Program-made: the position numbers and the translations under genes | Assembly: GCA_013359265.1 (NCBI GenBank) | Contig: JABWCD010000025.1 | Span: forward strand, 1 to 64,000 | Origin: Candidatus Hydrogenedentota bacterium | GTDB taxonomy: Bacteria; Hydrogenedentota; Hydrogenedentia; Hydrogenedentales; SLHB01 | Length of the DNA: 64,000 bases | Reading direction: 5' to 3' | The notes under the pieces: generated by a model | Told to the model about the DNA's origin: nothing | Databases searched by the model: none | Seen by the model: the letters and a program-made list of their open reading frames with translations, nothing else | In this document: piece after piece, positions 49,949 to 58,331 of the stretch | Layout: each line of letters begins with the position of its first letter | Position numbering within the stretch: the stretch's first letter is position 1

Positions 49949-51826
49949 ATGAAGGCGTGGCGCGCTCCCGCCGCGATCGCGTCGGCACTCATTTTTGCCA
50001 CCTTCGCCCTGTACGCGCGAACCGCCTCGTACGAGTTCGTGAACTACGACGACCCGGGCTACGTGTATGCCAATCCCCACGTGCGCGCGGGGTTGACGGC
50101 GGACACGATTCCGTGGGCCTTCACCACGGGAGAGCAGGGGAACTGGCACCCGCTGACGTGGCTGTCGCACGCGCTCGATTGGGAGCTGTACGGCGATTGG
50201 GCGGGGGGCCATCACCTCACGTCGGTTGGAATTCACGCGATCACGACGGGCTTGCTCTTCGTGTGGCTGATCCGCGCCACGGGCGCGTTGTGGCCGAGCG
50301 CGATTGTCGTCGCGATATTCGGATGGCACCCCCTGCATGTCGAATCGGTGGCATGGGTATCCGAGCGCAAAGACGTTCTTTGCGCGTTCTTCTTCGTAAT
50401 CGGATTGATTGCGTACACCGAGTACCGGCGGCGTCGCTCGGTTGTTTGGTACGGCGCGGTGACGGCGAGTCTCGTTCTCGCGTTGCTCTCGAAACCGATG
50501 GCGGTGACGTTTCCCTGCGTATTGCTGCTCATTGATGTTTGGCCCCTGTGCGCTGAAGGGTGGCGGGGTCGCGTTCTCGAAAAGCTGCCGTGGTTTGCGA
50601 TCGCCGCCGCGCACAGCGTCGTCACGTATGTTGTCCAGCAGGCCGGTCAAAACACTGTCGGGCTGCACTCCGTGCCGCTGCACATTCGACTTGAGAACGC
50701 CGCTGCGTCGTACGGGACGTATGCATTCAAGACACTGGCGCCGTATGGGTTGGCCGTGCACTACCCTTACCCGCCGCAGGGTCCGGCGCTGTGGCATTGG
50801 ATGTGCGGCGCGGCGTTCGTCTTGGGTGGCAGCATCCTGGCGTTCGCGCTGGTGCGCCGCGCGCCGCATGTGTTCGCGGGTTGGTTTTGGTTCGTGGGCA
50901 TGCTCGTGCCGGTGATCGGGCTGGTGCAGGTGGGCACGCAGTCGCACGCCGACCGGTACATGTACCTCCCGCAGATCGGGTTGGCGATCGCGGTCGTATG
51001 GAGCATTCATGCGTTGGCGGCGAGATCCGCGAAGTGGCGCGCGTTTGGCGCGGCGGCGGCCGCCGTGGCGCTTATTACGTATCCAATGCTGACGTGGCAA
51101 TTGGTACCCACGTGGAAGCACAGCTTCGCGCTGTTTCGACACGCGCTCGACGTCACGGAGAACAATGCCACCGCGCATGTGAACCTCGGCGTCGCGCACT
51201 ACACCATGGGCGAGTACGACGAGGCTGCCAAGCACACGGAGGAAGCGCTGCGCATTCGGCCAAACGAATTCAACGCGCTCATCAACCTCGGGCTGATTCA
51301 GAGCGAACGGCAACTGTGGGGCGAAGCCGAACGGCTTTGGCGCGCGGCGCTCGCCCTGGACCCCGGCCGCGCGGATGCGCACGCGTTCCTGGGCCAGGCG
51401 CTGGAGAAGCAGGGGAAAATCGAGGAGGCCGCCGCGGAATACGCGGAAAGCGTGCGTCTGGATCCAAAGGTCGCCCGGACACACGAACTGTTGGGCGGGG
51501 CGTTGCTTACTCTTGGCAGGGACAAGGAGGCCGAGCAGGCGTATCGCCGCGCCATTGAGCTGGACGCGAAGCGGGCCGGGTCCTGGGCGAGCCTCGGGGT
51601 GTCTCTTTGCAGCCAATGGCGGTTTCAGGAGTCGTTGCAGTATTTCGAGCGGGCGCTGGAACTCGACGCCTTTAACGCGGACGCCCGGCTCTACTACGCG
51701 CGCGCACTGGCGTCCGCAGGCGACCGCGGCGCCGCGCTGGAGCAGTTGGGGACATTGCTGTCCGTTCACCCGGGTCATGCGGAAGGGTTGGCCCTGTTCC
51801 AGGATATTGAGCGGGCGACACCGTAA
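49949..51826 (+). CDS. TMTC-like GT-C membrane glycosyltransferase with TPR domain
   Basis: A 625-residue protein. The first 390 residues are multi-helix membrane sequence resembling bacterial relatives of TMTC/O-mannosyltransferases (GT-C fold): FVNYDDPGYVYANPHVRAGL near residue 29 holds the acidic first-loop motif, followed by WHPLTWLSHALDWELYG, then GWHPLHVESVAWVSERKDVL and LLSKPMAVTFPCVLLLIDVW. The C-terminal third has about five or six TPRs (ATAHVNLGVAHYTMGEYDEA, NALINLGLIQSERQLWGEAE, AGSWASLGVSLCSQWRFQES). Such proteins are proposed to use lipid-linked sugars to modify exported proteins. It starts 88 nt after tRNA-Glu and precedes two secreted paralogues, possible substrates only by proximity. 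Confidence 0.82.
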   Translation: MKAWRAPAAIASALIFATFALYARTASYEFVNYDDPGYVYANPHVRAGLTADTIPWAFTTGEQGNWHPLTWLSHALDWELYGDWAGGHHLTSVGIHAITTGLLFVWLIRATGALWPSAIVVAIFGWHPLHVESVAWVSERKDVLCAFFFVIGLIAYTEYRRRRSVVWYGAVTASLVLALLSKPMAVTFPCVLLLIDVWPLCAEGWRGRVLEKLPWFAIAAAHSVVTYVVQQAGQNTVGLHSVPLHIRLENAAASYGTYAFKTLAPYGLAVHYPYPPQGPALWHWMCGAAFVLGGSILAFALVRRAPHVFAGWFWFVGMLVPVIGLVQVGTQSHADRYMYLPQIGLAIAVVWSIHALAARSAKWRAFGAAAAAVALITYPMLTWQLVPTWKHSFALFRHALDVTENNATAHVNLGVAHYTMGEYDEAAKHTEEALRIRPNEFNALINLGLIQSERQLWGEAERLWRAALALDPGRADAHAFLGQALEKQGKIEEAAAEYAESVRLDPKVARTHELLGGALLTLGRDKEAEQAYRRAIELDAKRAGSWASLGVSLCSQWRFQESLQYFERALELDAFNADARLYYARALASAGDRGAALEQLGTLLSVHPGHAEGLALFQDIERATP

Positions 51827-51986
51827 CGCAACAGAGGCAATTTGGCGCGGTTTTCGGTATTATATGGCCATATTTTGCGCGGTAGCGTGGGCGACCATGG
51901 GGAACCATACTGCCTGTTGTGGAATATGCGTGGTTCGACGATTGGTCCCCATTGCGGGTGGCCAGAGGATTTTAGAGGTCGGTAGT

Positions 51987-53828
51987 ATGTTCGGGAATTC
52001 CGTTTCGTTGAGATTTTGGCTGGCGGCGGCGGCGCTGGCGCTTGCCGCGCCACTGGTCATCGCGCAGGACCCGAACCCGCCGTCGATCCGGTCGTCGCAG
52101 GGGGCGTGGCCGATTCGCCGCCAATGGACCCCCGGCGAGACACAGCACTTCGCGAAGTGGATGGAGCACATCTACGTGGCGAAGACGAAGGGAGACGTCG
52201 AGCAGCGCATAGCGAAACTGGATCGCATCCTGACCGACCCGAAGATCAATCTGCTGCTCGATCCGTCGTTTGCGGGAGCGGGGTCGAACCCGCAGTTGAG
52301 CAAGGGCACGATCTCATTTCTTCACAACATCACCGACTGCGCGAAGTTCAGCATGACGCTGCCGGCGTACTACGCGTACCGCCGCGCGTTGCCGTGGATG
52401 GTGGCGTATGTGTCGGCAACGGAGGGCGACGTGCGCACCGCGCCGGCGAATGTGCCGGTCGGGCAGTTGAATTCATTCTCCACGGGTTCCGCGGACGCGT
52501 TCTTTCGCAGTATGGTGACCGGGATCAGTTCCGGAAACTACCGCGTCGAGCCGAACAGCACGCGGTCGGAGTGGTCGGACACGTGCCCCGTTGCGATCAA
52601 TAGGCAGTATCTCCTGCCGGGGACGATGAACTATACGGACGGACATTGTCTGCTGCTCGCGCAGGTGGACAAGTACGGCGAACTACACTTCATCAATGCG
52701 AGCATCAACCGCACGCGCGACATCTTCACGTTCAACGGCATGAATACGGTTGCGGGAATCGAGCCGATGACCGAAGACGGACCGAACCCGTTGAAGGGAT
52801 GCTTCCAGGGGTTGCGCGTCTTCCGGTATCCGATTGCGGAGACGAACGGGAGCGGCGTGGTGACAAAGGTGCGCCGCCGGACCGACGAAGAAATGGAAGA
52901 GTTTGGGGCGTCGATCGAGCAGTATGAAAAGATCACGCAGGTGTCGACGGAACACGTCATTGTCGAGGACGGCCTGCGCCTGCAAAGCATGCACGAGTTC
53001 ATCCGCTACCGCATGAAGTCAGTGGACAAGGTCGTGCCGATGGAGTTCATGCACGAATACGTGAAAGAACTCGCGGACATGTACCAGCAGCGCGACACGT
53101 TCGTGCAGGACGCGTGGAAGAACGTCAAGGCGAACGGCCTGATTACGTATCCGGAAGAGTTGGAAAACAACAACATCTTTCAATCCGTCGGCCGGTGGGA
53201 GGATTGGAGTTCGCCGTCGTCGGACGTGGACCGGCGCAACAAATATTTCTATCTCGCGGATTGGATGGACAACGCCGTGCGATGGTACGAATCCGCGCCG
53301 CAATTGGTCGATCTGAAGGGCTTCGAGAAGTACAACATCAAGAACAAAGAAGATTTCGCCGAGGCGATTGTCGAAGAAAAGAAGAAGGTGTTTCAGGAAC
53401 ACTTCATCGAGTACGTCAACACGCCCGGGCAAAAAGTGAGATTGTCGCTCGCGGACATCGAGGAGCGCATCTACGACATGTCGTTCGATCCGAACCACGC
53501 GCCGGAAATCCGGTGGGGCGCGAAGCCGGGCACGCCGGAATTCGCGATGGCGAAGATTAATCCCACGCCGACTCCCAAGGGCGGGCCGGTGCCGTTCGAG
53601 GTCGCGTATGCGAAGCAGGCGTATTACCGAACGGTTTGCCAGCGCGAAACGGAACGCAGTTACCTGCGCCAGATGTTCACCGCGGGGTACCCCGTGCGCG
53701 TGAAATTCGATCAGCAGTTGGATAAATGGCTCTACGGAAGATATCCGGAACGCCTCGCGCAAGCCTCGCAAACCGCGGGGGTTACGCAGCTACCGGCAAC
53801 GCCGGCTTCCGGCACGAATCAGCCGTAG
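51987..53828 (+). CDS. Secreted protein, unfamiliar family with possible Cys-His peptidase motif, copy 1
   Basis: A 613-residue exported protein; signal peptide FWLAAAALALAAPLVIAQ. Its mature start DPNPPSIRSSQGAWPIRRQW is conserved with the gene at 54257. Cys118 in ITDCAKFSMTLPAYYAYRRA precedes a RALPW segment, and His220 lies in NYTDGHCLLLAQVDKYGELH, followed by FINAS (Asn237). This order resembles transglutaminase or papain-like folds (Cys, then H, then D/N after a short strand). Later conserved blocks are YLADWMDNAVRWYE and MSFDPNHAPEIRWGAKPG. I do not recognise the family; the enzyme guess is inference. ATG 51987 gives the signal peptide; the longer frame overlaps the upstream gene. Confidence 0.7.
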   Translation: MFGNSVSLRFWLAAAALALAAPLVIAQDPNPPSIRSSQGAWPIRRQWTPGETQHFAKWMEHIYVAKTKGDVEQRIAKLDRILTDPKINLLLDPSFAGAGSNPQLSKGTISFLHNITDCAKFSMTLPAYYAYRRALPWMVAYVSATEGDVRTAPANVPVGQLNSFSTGSADAFFRSMVTGISSGNYRVEPNSTRSEWSDTCPVAINRQYLLPGTMNYTDGHCLLLAQVDKYGELHFINASINRTRDIFTFNGMNTVAGIEPMTEDGPNPLKGCFQGLRVFRYPIAETNGSGVVTKVRRRTDEEMEEFGASIEQYEKITQVSTEHVIVEDGLRLQSMHEFIRYRMKSVDKVVPMEFMHEYVKELADMYQQRDTFVQDAWKNVKANGLITYPEELENNNIFQSVGRWEDWSSPSSDVDRRNKYFYLADWMDNAVRWYESAPQLVDLKGFEKYNIKNKEDFAEAIVEEKKKVFQEHFIEYVNTPGQKVRLSLADIEERIYDMSFDPNHAPEIRWGAKPGTPEFAMAKINPTPTPKGGPVPFEVAYAKQAYYRTVCQRETERSYLRQMFTAGYPVRVKFDQQLDKWLYGRYPERLAQASQTAGVTQLPATPASGTNQP

Positions 53829-53863
53829 ATGGCGAGCCACCTGAACCCTTCACGGAGAGCACC

Positions 53864-54220
53864 GTGAGATCGAATGCTACCTGTATGGATAGTCCGACAA
53901 TAAGGATATTGCGAGACTTCAGAGTGACCATCGCGGCGGTTGCGGCGTGGCTGTGGTTGAACGTTTCTTTGCTAGCGTTTGTCGGTAGTATGAGTGTGAA
54001 CGATACATCGTTGGGCGCTTCCGAAACATACCTGTTGCCATTTGCCTGGCGTGTATACGCCGTAATTGCGCTCGCGATTTCGTATGTTGTACTGGTTAGT
54101 GCTGTGCCACGCACTATCAGGGAACAAGCTGAGCGCGCAGGCGTTCTCGTGATATTTAGGGTCGCTCTATTAACTATTGCCCTCTCCGCATTGTTAAGCG
54201 GACCGGGCAAGGTATTTTAG
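53864..54220 (+). CDS. Small three-helix membrane protein between the two secreted paralogues
   Basis: A 118-residue protein with three predicted helices: VTIAAVAAWLWLNVSLLAFV, WRVYAVIALAISYVVLVSAV and VLVIFRVALLTIALSALLSG. GTG 53864 has GGAG six nt upstream; ATG 53885 is the alternative start. No family is recognised. It lies in the short gap between the two large paralogues on the same strand and could be a membrane partner. Its base composition is less GC-rich than either neighbour, which may mean recent arrival. Confidence 0.55.
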   Translation: MRSNATCMDSPTIRILRDFRVTIAAVAAWLWLNVSLLAFVGSMSVNDTSLGASETYLLPFAWRVYAVIALAISYVVLVSAVPRTIREQAERAGVLVIFRVALLTIALSALLSGPGKVF

Positions 54221-54256
54221 CCGCATTTTCAGGGGTGACAGGGGATACTCAAGACA

Positions 54257-56149
54257 ATGTTGGGTCAGTTCATGCGGAAGGGAACGTCGTCAAAGAACGA
54301 CGACATAAATAAGCGCGCGCATTTCTGGATTGTGAGCATAGTTTTCGTTATTTCTGTTTCAGTAAGTGCTCACGCAGCCGATCCCAATCCGCCGTCGATT
54401 CACAGCGATGAAGGGGCGTGGCCGATTCGGCGGCAGTGGAACGTCGCCGAGACGCACCACTACGCGAAGTGGATCAACAACATTTACCAGTACAAGCAGC
54501 ACGGCACGATGCAGCAGCGGCGCGCGAAGCTCGAGGCGGTGCTGACCGATCCGCAGATGAACCTGCTGTTGAGTCCCGAGTTTGCGGGCGAGCAGTGCAA
54601 TCCGCAGCTTCCGCCGGAGCTGATGCACAAGATGCACCGCATCCTCGATTGCGGGAAGCTTACGGTCGCCTTTTCATCGTACTACTCGTACATGCGCGCG
54701 TTGCCATGGATGATCGGCTACGTGCGCAGCGGCGGCGGCGACTTGCGCACGTCGCCGTTCAACATCCCCGCGGGCGAACTCAACAGCTTCACCGCGGAGT
54801 CGCTCGAGTACTTCTTCGAGAACGCGGTGACCGGATTCTGTACCGGCAACTTCCGCGTGCCGCCGTTTGGCGAAAACGCGCAGCAGTCCGATACGGTCCC
54901 CGTCGCGGTGAACCGGCAGTACCTGATTCCCGGCGCGCTGCACTATCTCGACGGGCACGTGCTGGTGCTGGCCGACGTGGACAAGAACGGCGAGTTGCGT
55001 TTTCTCGATGCGACCACCGCTGCGTCTCGCGACATTTACAGTTTCAACGGACTCAATTCGGTGACGGGGATCGCGCCGAAACGCAGCGAGCGCACGGGCG
55101 ACGAATACGCCGGATGCTACCGGGGGTTGCGCATCTTCCGCTATCCCATTGCCGAGGTAGACGAGACGGGCGAAATCACGCGCGTGCGCCGGCGCACCGA
55201 CGCGGAGATGGCGGAGTTCGGCTATTCCGTCGAGCAGTACGACAAGATCGAGGAAATCGCGAAGACACAGCGCATCATGGAGAACGGCGTCGCGCTGGAC
55301 AGCTTCCACGAGTTGATTATGGAGCGCATGCGAACGGCGGACAAGGTGTCGCCGACGGAGTTTCTCGACCATTACGCCGACGAACTGCTTGACCTGTATA
55401 GGATGCGCGAGGTGTCCGTGCAGGAGGCGTGGGCGAACGTGTTGGCGAACGGCCCAATCACGTATCCCGAAAACGATCGCGTAGATAACGTGTTCACGGC
55501 TGGCGGCCGCTGGGGCCAGTACAGTTCGGCGTCGTCGGACGTCGAGATTCGCAACCGCTACTACTACCTCGCGGATTGGATGGACAACGTCATTCGCTGG
55601 TATAACCGCAGGCCCAAGTTTGTCGATCTGAAAGGTCTTGAACTGTATTACGTCGAGGACCGCGGAAATCTTGCGCGTGCGCTGGTTGGCGAGAAGTGTC
55701 GTATCTTCAAAACCAAGAAACTGGAGTACACGAATTCGGCCGGAGCGAAGGTGGCGTTGAGCCTGCTCGATATCGAGAAACGCCTCTACGATCTGTCGTT
55801 CGACCCGAACCACGCGCCGGAACTGCGCTGGGGCGCCCCGTTAGGCAGCGCCGAGGCCGCGACGGCGAAATTGATCGACACGCCCGTGCCCAATGGCAAG
55901 GTTGTTGCACTAGCGGATGCGATCAAGAAGCAAGCGTACTACCGCGCCGTGTGCGAGCGTGAGACGACTGAAAGCTACCTGACCGAGATGTTCACGAGCG
56001 GGTTCCCCGTCCGCGACAAGTACGACGGCCAACTGATGAAGTGGATTCGCAACGCCCCGCCGGTGCCGCCGCTCGTCAGCCTCGCTGGGGGCGACAAGCC
56101 GGATTCGCCCGCCCCGGTCAAGGCCGCCGCAAACCTGCCCAAATCGTAG
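54257..56149 (+). CDS. Secreted protein, unfamiliar family with possible Cys-His-Asp motif, copy 2
   Basis: A 630-residue paralogue of the gene at 51987. Signal helix FWIVSIVFVISVSVSAHA, then DPNPPSIHSDEGAWPIRRQW. Cys132 (HRILDCGKLTVAFSSYYSYM), His234 (LHYLDGHVLVLADVDKNGEL) and Asp251 (RFLDAT) align with C118, H220 and N237 of copy 1, so this copy keeps a full candidate triad. LADWMDNVIRWYNRRPKFVD and LSFDPNHAPELRWGAPLG are also shared. The body is long and helical with many charged residues after the motif. Either MLGQFMRKG start is possible (54257 or 54272). Function unknown; a transglutaminase/papain-like peptidase or ligase is inference. Confidence 0.72.
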   Translation: MLGQFMRKGTSSKNDDINKRAHFWIVSIVFVISVSVSAHAADPNPPSIHSDEGAWPIRRQWNVAETHHYAKWINNIYQYKQHGTMQQRRAKLEAVLTDPQMNLLLSPEFAGEQCNPQLPPELMHKMHRILDCGKLTVAFSSYYSYMRALPWMIGYVRSGGGDLRTSPFNIPAGELNSFTAESLEYFFENAVTGFCTGNFRVPPFGENAQQSDTVPVAVNRQYLIPGALHYLDGHVLVLADVDKNGELRFLDATTAASRDIYSFNGLNSVTGIAPKRSERTGDEYAGCYRGLRIFRYPIAEVDETGEITRVRRRTDAEMAEFGYSVEQYDKIEEIAKTQRIMENGVALDSFHELIMERMRTADKVSPTEFLDHYADELLDLYRMREVSVQEAWANVLANGPITYPENDRVDNVFTAGGRWGQYSSASSDVEIRNRYYYLADWMDNVIRWYNRRPKFVDLKGLELYYVEDRGNLARALVGEKCRIFKTKKLEYTNSAGAKVALSLLDIEKRLYDLSFDPNHAPELRWGAPLGSAEAATAKLIDTPVPNGKVVALADAIKKQAYYRAVCERETTESYLTEMFTSGFPVRDKYDGQLMKWIRNAPPVPPLVSLAGGDKPDSPAPVKAAANLPKS

Positions 56150-56217
56150 CCCGCCGCCCTTGACATCGCCGGGCTAAACCGTCAGTCTGGTCACTCCTGG
56201 TGAGGAGGAGTCCCCCA

Positions 56218-57582
56218 ATGACGACCGACGCAGAGCCACGCCCTGTCGAAACGCACGAGGAAGAGCCGTATCCGTCGCCCGCGTACGCGTGGTACGTGGT
56301 CGGCGTGTTGATGGTGGTGTACGTGCTCAGTTTCGTGGATCGGCAAATTCTTTCGCTGATTGTCGGTCCGGTGAAAAAAGACCTCGGCGTGAACGACACG
56401 CAGATGGGCCTGCTGATGGGCTTTTCGTTTGCGATGTTCTATTCGATTCTCGGCGTGCCGTTCGGGTGGCTTGCGGACCAAAAAAGCAGGCGGTCCATCA
56501 TTGCGGTCGGCGTTGCGGTGTGGAGCGCGATGACTGCAATGTGTGTATTCGCGCGGCAATTCTGGCAACTATTCGCATTGCGTGTAGGCGTTGGCGTGGG
56601 GGAAGCGGCATTGTCGCCTGCGGCGTATTCCCTCATTACGGATTACTTCCCGCGCAATCGCATTGCCACCGCGATTAGCGTGTATGGAATGGGCATCTAC
56701 ATCGGATCGGGCATGGCGTTCTTGTTGGGCGGGTTGGTCGTGGGCTTCACCGCGGGGCGCGAGTCGGTCGTGTTGCCGGTTCTTGGCGAGTTACGCGCGT
56801 GGCAAATGGTGTTCTTCGCCGTCGGCGTGCCCGGCCTTCCGATTGCCGCGCTCGTATACACCATTCGTGAGCCGTTACGGCGCGGGCTGAAACGACTCGG
56901 GCCGAACTCGCAGGTGTCATTTGCGCAGTTCATGCGGTACGTGAACCAGAACGCCGCGGCTGTCTGGTGCCATCATCTCGGGTTCGCATTGTTGGCCTTT
57001 CTGGGGTACGCGACGATCTTCTGGGTGACGGAATTCTTCCGGCGCGTGCACGGGTGGACGCCGAAAGACATCGCCGTGAATTATGGGTTGGCGATCATGA
57101 TTTTTGGCGCGGCAGGCATCACCTCCGGCGGTATGCTGGCGGATTGGCTCGCGCGCAAGGGGTACCGCGACGCGAAAGTGCGGACCGGACTAATCTCGGC
57201 GATCGCGGCGCTGCCGCTGTCCATCGCGGTCCCGCTTGTGCCGAACGGGTCGTTGGCGATGGTGCTGATATGCCCGCTGGCGTTTGCAAATGCGTTGCCG
57301 TTCGGCGCAGCGCCCGCGGCGATGCAGGAAATGATGCCGGCAAATATGCGGGGGCAGGCGGGCGCGTTCTATCTGCTGGTCGTGAACCTTATCTCGATTG
57401 GTTGTGCGCCTACGGTGGTCGGCGCGTTGAACGATTACGTGTTTACCGACCCCACCGGGGTGAGGTTGTCGCTGGCCGCCGTCGGCGTCGTGAGCACGAT
57501 TGGCGCGGCAATCTTTCTGTACTGCGGGCTGAAGCCGTTCGTGCGCAGCCTCGAGCGGCTGAAAGAGATGGAAGGCCGTTAG
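56218..57582 (+). CDS. MFS transporter (spinster-like)
   Basis: A 454-residue major-facilitator permease with twelve helices. VVYVLSFVDRQILSLIVGPV is the spinster-type first helix with its DRQ motif. The loop GVPFGWLADQKSRRSIIAVG is the GxxxDxxxRR motif of MFS, and VGVGVGEAALSPAAYSLITD continues the family pattern. The second half repeats it (GGMLADWLARKGYRDAKVRT). The N-terminus is acidic and cytoplasmic. GAGGAGGAG precedes ATG 56218, 69 nt after the secreted paralogue gene. Substrates of spinster-like carriers include lipids and organic anions; none can be assigned here. Confidence 0.92.
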   Translation: MTTDAEPRPVETHEEEPYPSPAYAWYVVGVLMVVYVLSFVDRQILSLIVGPVKKDLGVNDTQMGLLMGFSFAMFYSILGVPFGWLADQKSRRSIIAVGVAVWSAMTAMCVFARQFWQLFALRVGVGVGEAALSPAAYSLITDYFPRNRIATAISVYGMGIYIGSGMAFLLGGLVVGFTAGRESVVLPVLGELRAWQMVFFAVGVPGLPIAALVYTIREPLRRGLKRLGPNSQVSFAQFMRYVNQNAAAVWCHHLGFALLAFLGYATIFWVTEFFRRVHGWTPKDIAVNYGLAIMIFGAAGITSGGMLADWLARKGYRDAKVRTGLISAIAALPLSIAVPLVPNGSLAMVLICPLAFANALPFGAAPAAMQEMMPANMRGQAGAFYLLVVNLISIGCAPTVVGALNDYVFTDPTGVRLSLAAVGVVSTIGAAIFLYCGLKPFVRSLERLKEMEGR

Positions 57583-57787
57583 GCTCGCAGCGTTAATCGG
57601 GGCTCGCGGAATTCTTGCTCATTGAACTGTCGTGTGCAAGACTAAAGCCAATGGAAGGTATCGCTCAAGACTGTCGGTGAGTCCACTTTGAGGGCAGCCG
57701 CAGAAGCTGAGACGGTCCACCGCGCCACTCTCTGCATGGGGTGGCACGAACCACCAGGATTGGACCGAAGAAGCGAGGAATTGGGCA

Positions 57788-57994
57788 ATGAAGACCGCTA
57801 ACGAAGCGTTTGAGGCTTTGTTGAAAGAGTTGTCTTGCAGCGAGAGGCTGCGTTTGGCGCGCCTTATACTCGACGATTTGACCGATTCGGCCAAAAGCGA
57901 AGTCGATTACGGCGATGAATGGTCCGACGAGGATCTTCGGGACCTTACCGCGTACTCCCTAGCGCGCGAGGACGAAAGCCAATCGCATGCTTGA
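57788..57994 (+). CDS. Antitoxin of a MazF-type toxin-antitoxin pair
   Basis: A 68-residue acidic protein: FEALLKELSCSERLRLARLI followed by LDDLTDSAKSEVDYGDEWSD and EDLRDLTAYSLA. It has the small size, acidity and helical character of antitoxins that wrap a MazF/PemK toxin. Its stop overlaps the toxin start by 8 nt, the usual coupling. No DNA-binding motif is obvious, so regulation may depend on the complex. The gap upstream (57583-57787) shows no other feature. Confidence 0.75.
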   Translation: MKTANEAFEALLKELSCSERLRLARLILDDLTDSAKSEVDYGDEWSDEDLRDLTAYSLAREDESQSHA

Positions 57995-58316
57995 AAGCGG
58001 CGATGTGGTATTGGTCGTATTTCCTGGAGCAGTGGAAACGAAGAAGAGGCCGGCGGTCGTCCTTTCCTCGGCCGCATACCACGCGGAACGCCCCGACGTC
58101 ATAGTCGGTATTCTCACAAGCCGAGTGGACGTAGCAACGAAGTCAACCGATCACGTACTCCTTGACTGGGAAGCGGCGGGATTGCGGCTACCCAGTGCGT
58201 ATAGGTGTTATCTTGCAATGGTCCCCGCGAAGGCCGCGTCCACAATACTTGGGCGCGTTACTTCGCGCGATTGGAACGCAATTCGAGCTTGTCTCAGACT
58301 TGCATTCGGCGATTAG
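57987..58316 (+). CDS. MazF/PemK-family toxin
   Basis: A 109-residue protein with the MazF fold pattern: SGDVVLVVFPGAVETKKRPA at the start (the conserved GDVVLV and KRPAVVLS), then PDVIVGILTSRVDVATKSTD and HVLLDWEAAGL. The typical end KAASTILGRVTSRDWNAIRA corresponds to the MazF C-terminal helix. MazF toxins cut mRNA at short sites. Paired with the overlapping antitoxin gene upstream, it is a complete type II toxin-antitoxin module that sits beside a polysaccharide cluster. Confidence 0.85.
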   Translation: MLESGDVVLVVFPGAVETKKRPAVVLSSAAYHAERPDVIVGILTSRVDVATKSTDHVLLDWEAAGLRLPSAYRCYLAMVPAKAASTILGRVTSRDWNAIRACLRLAFGD

Positions 58317-58331
58317 AGTTAACGTGGCGGC

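Noticed and set aside
51842-51864. Promoter TTGGCG / TATTAT upstream of the first secreted paralogue
   Set aside because: The spacing between the two hexamers is only about 10 nt, too short for a sigma-70 promoter.
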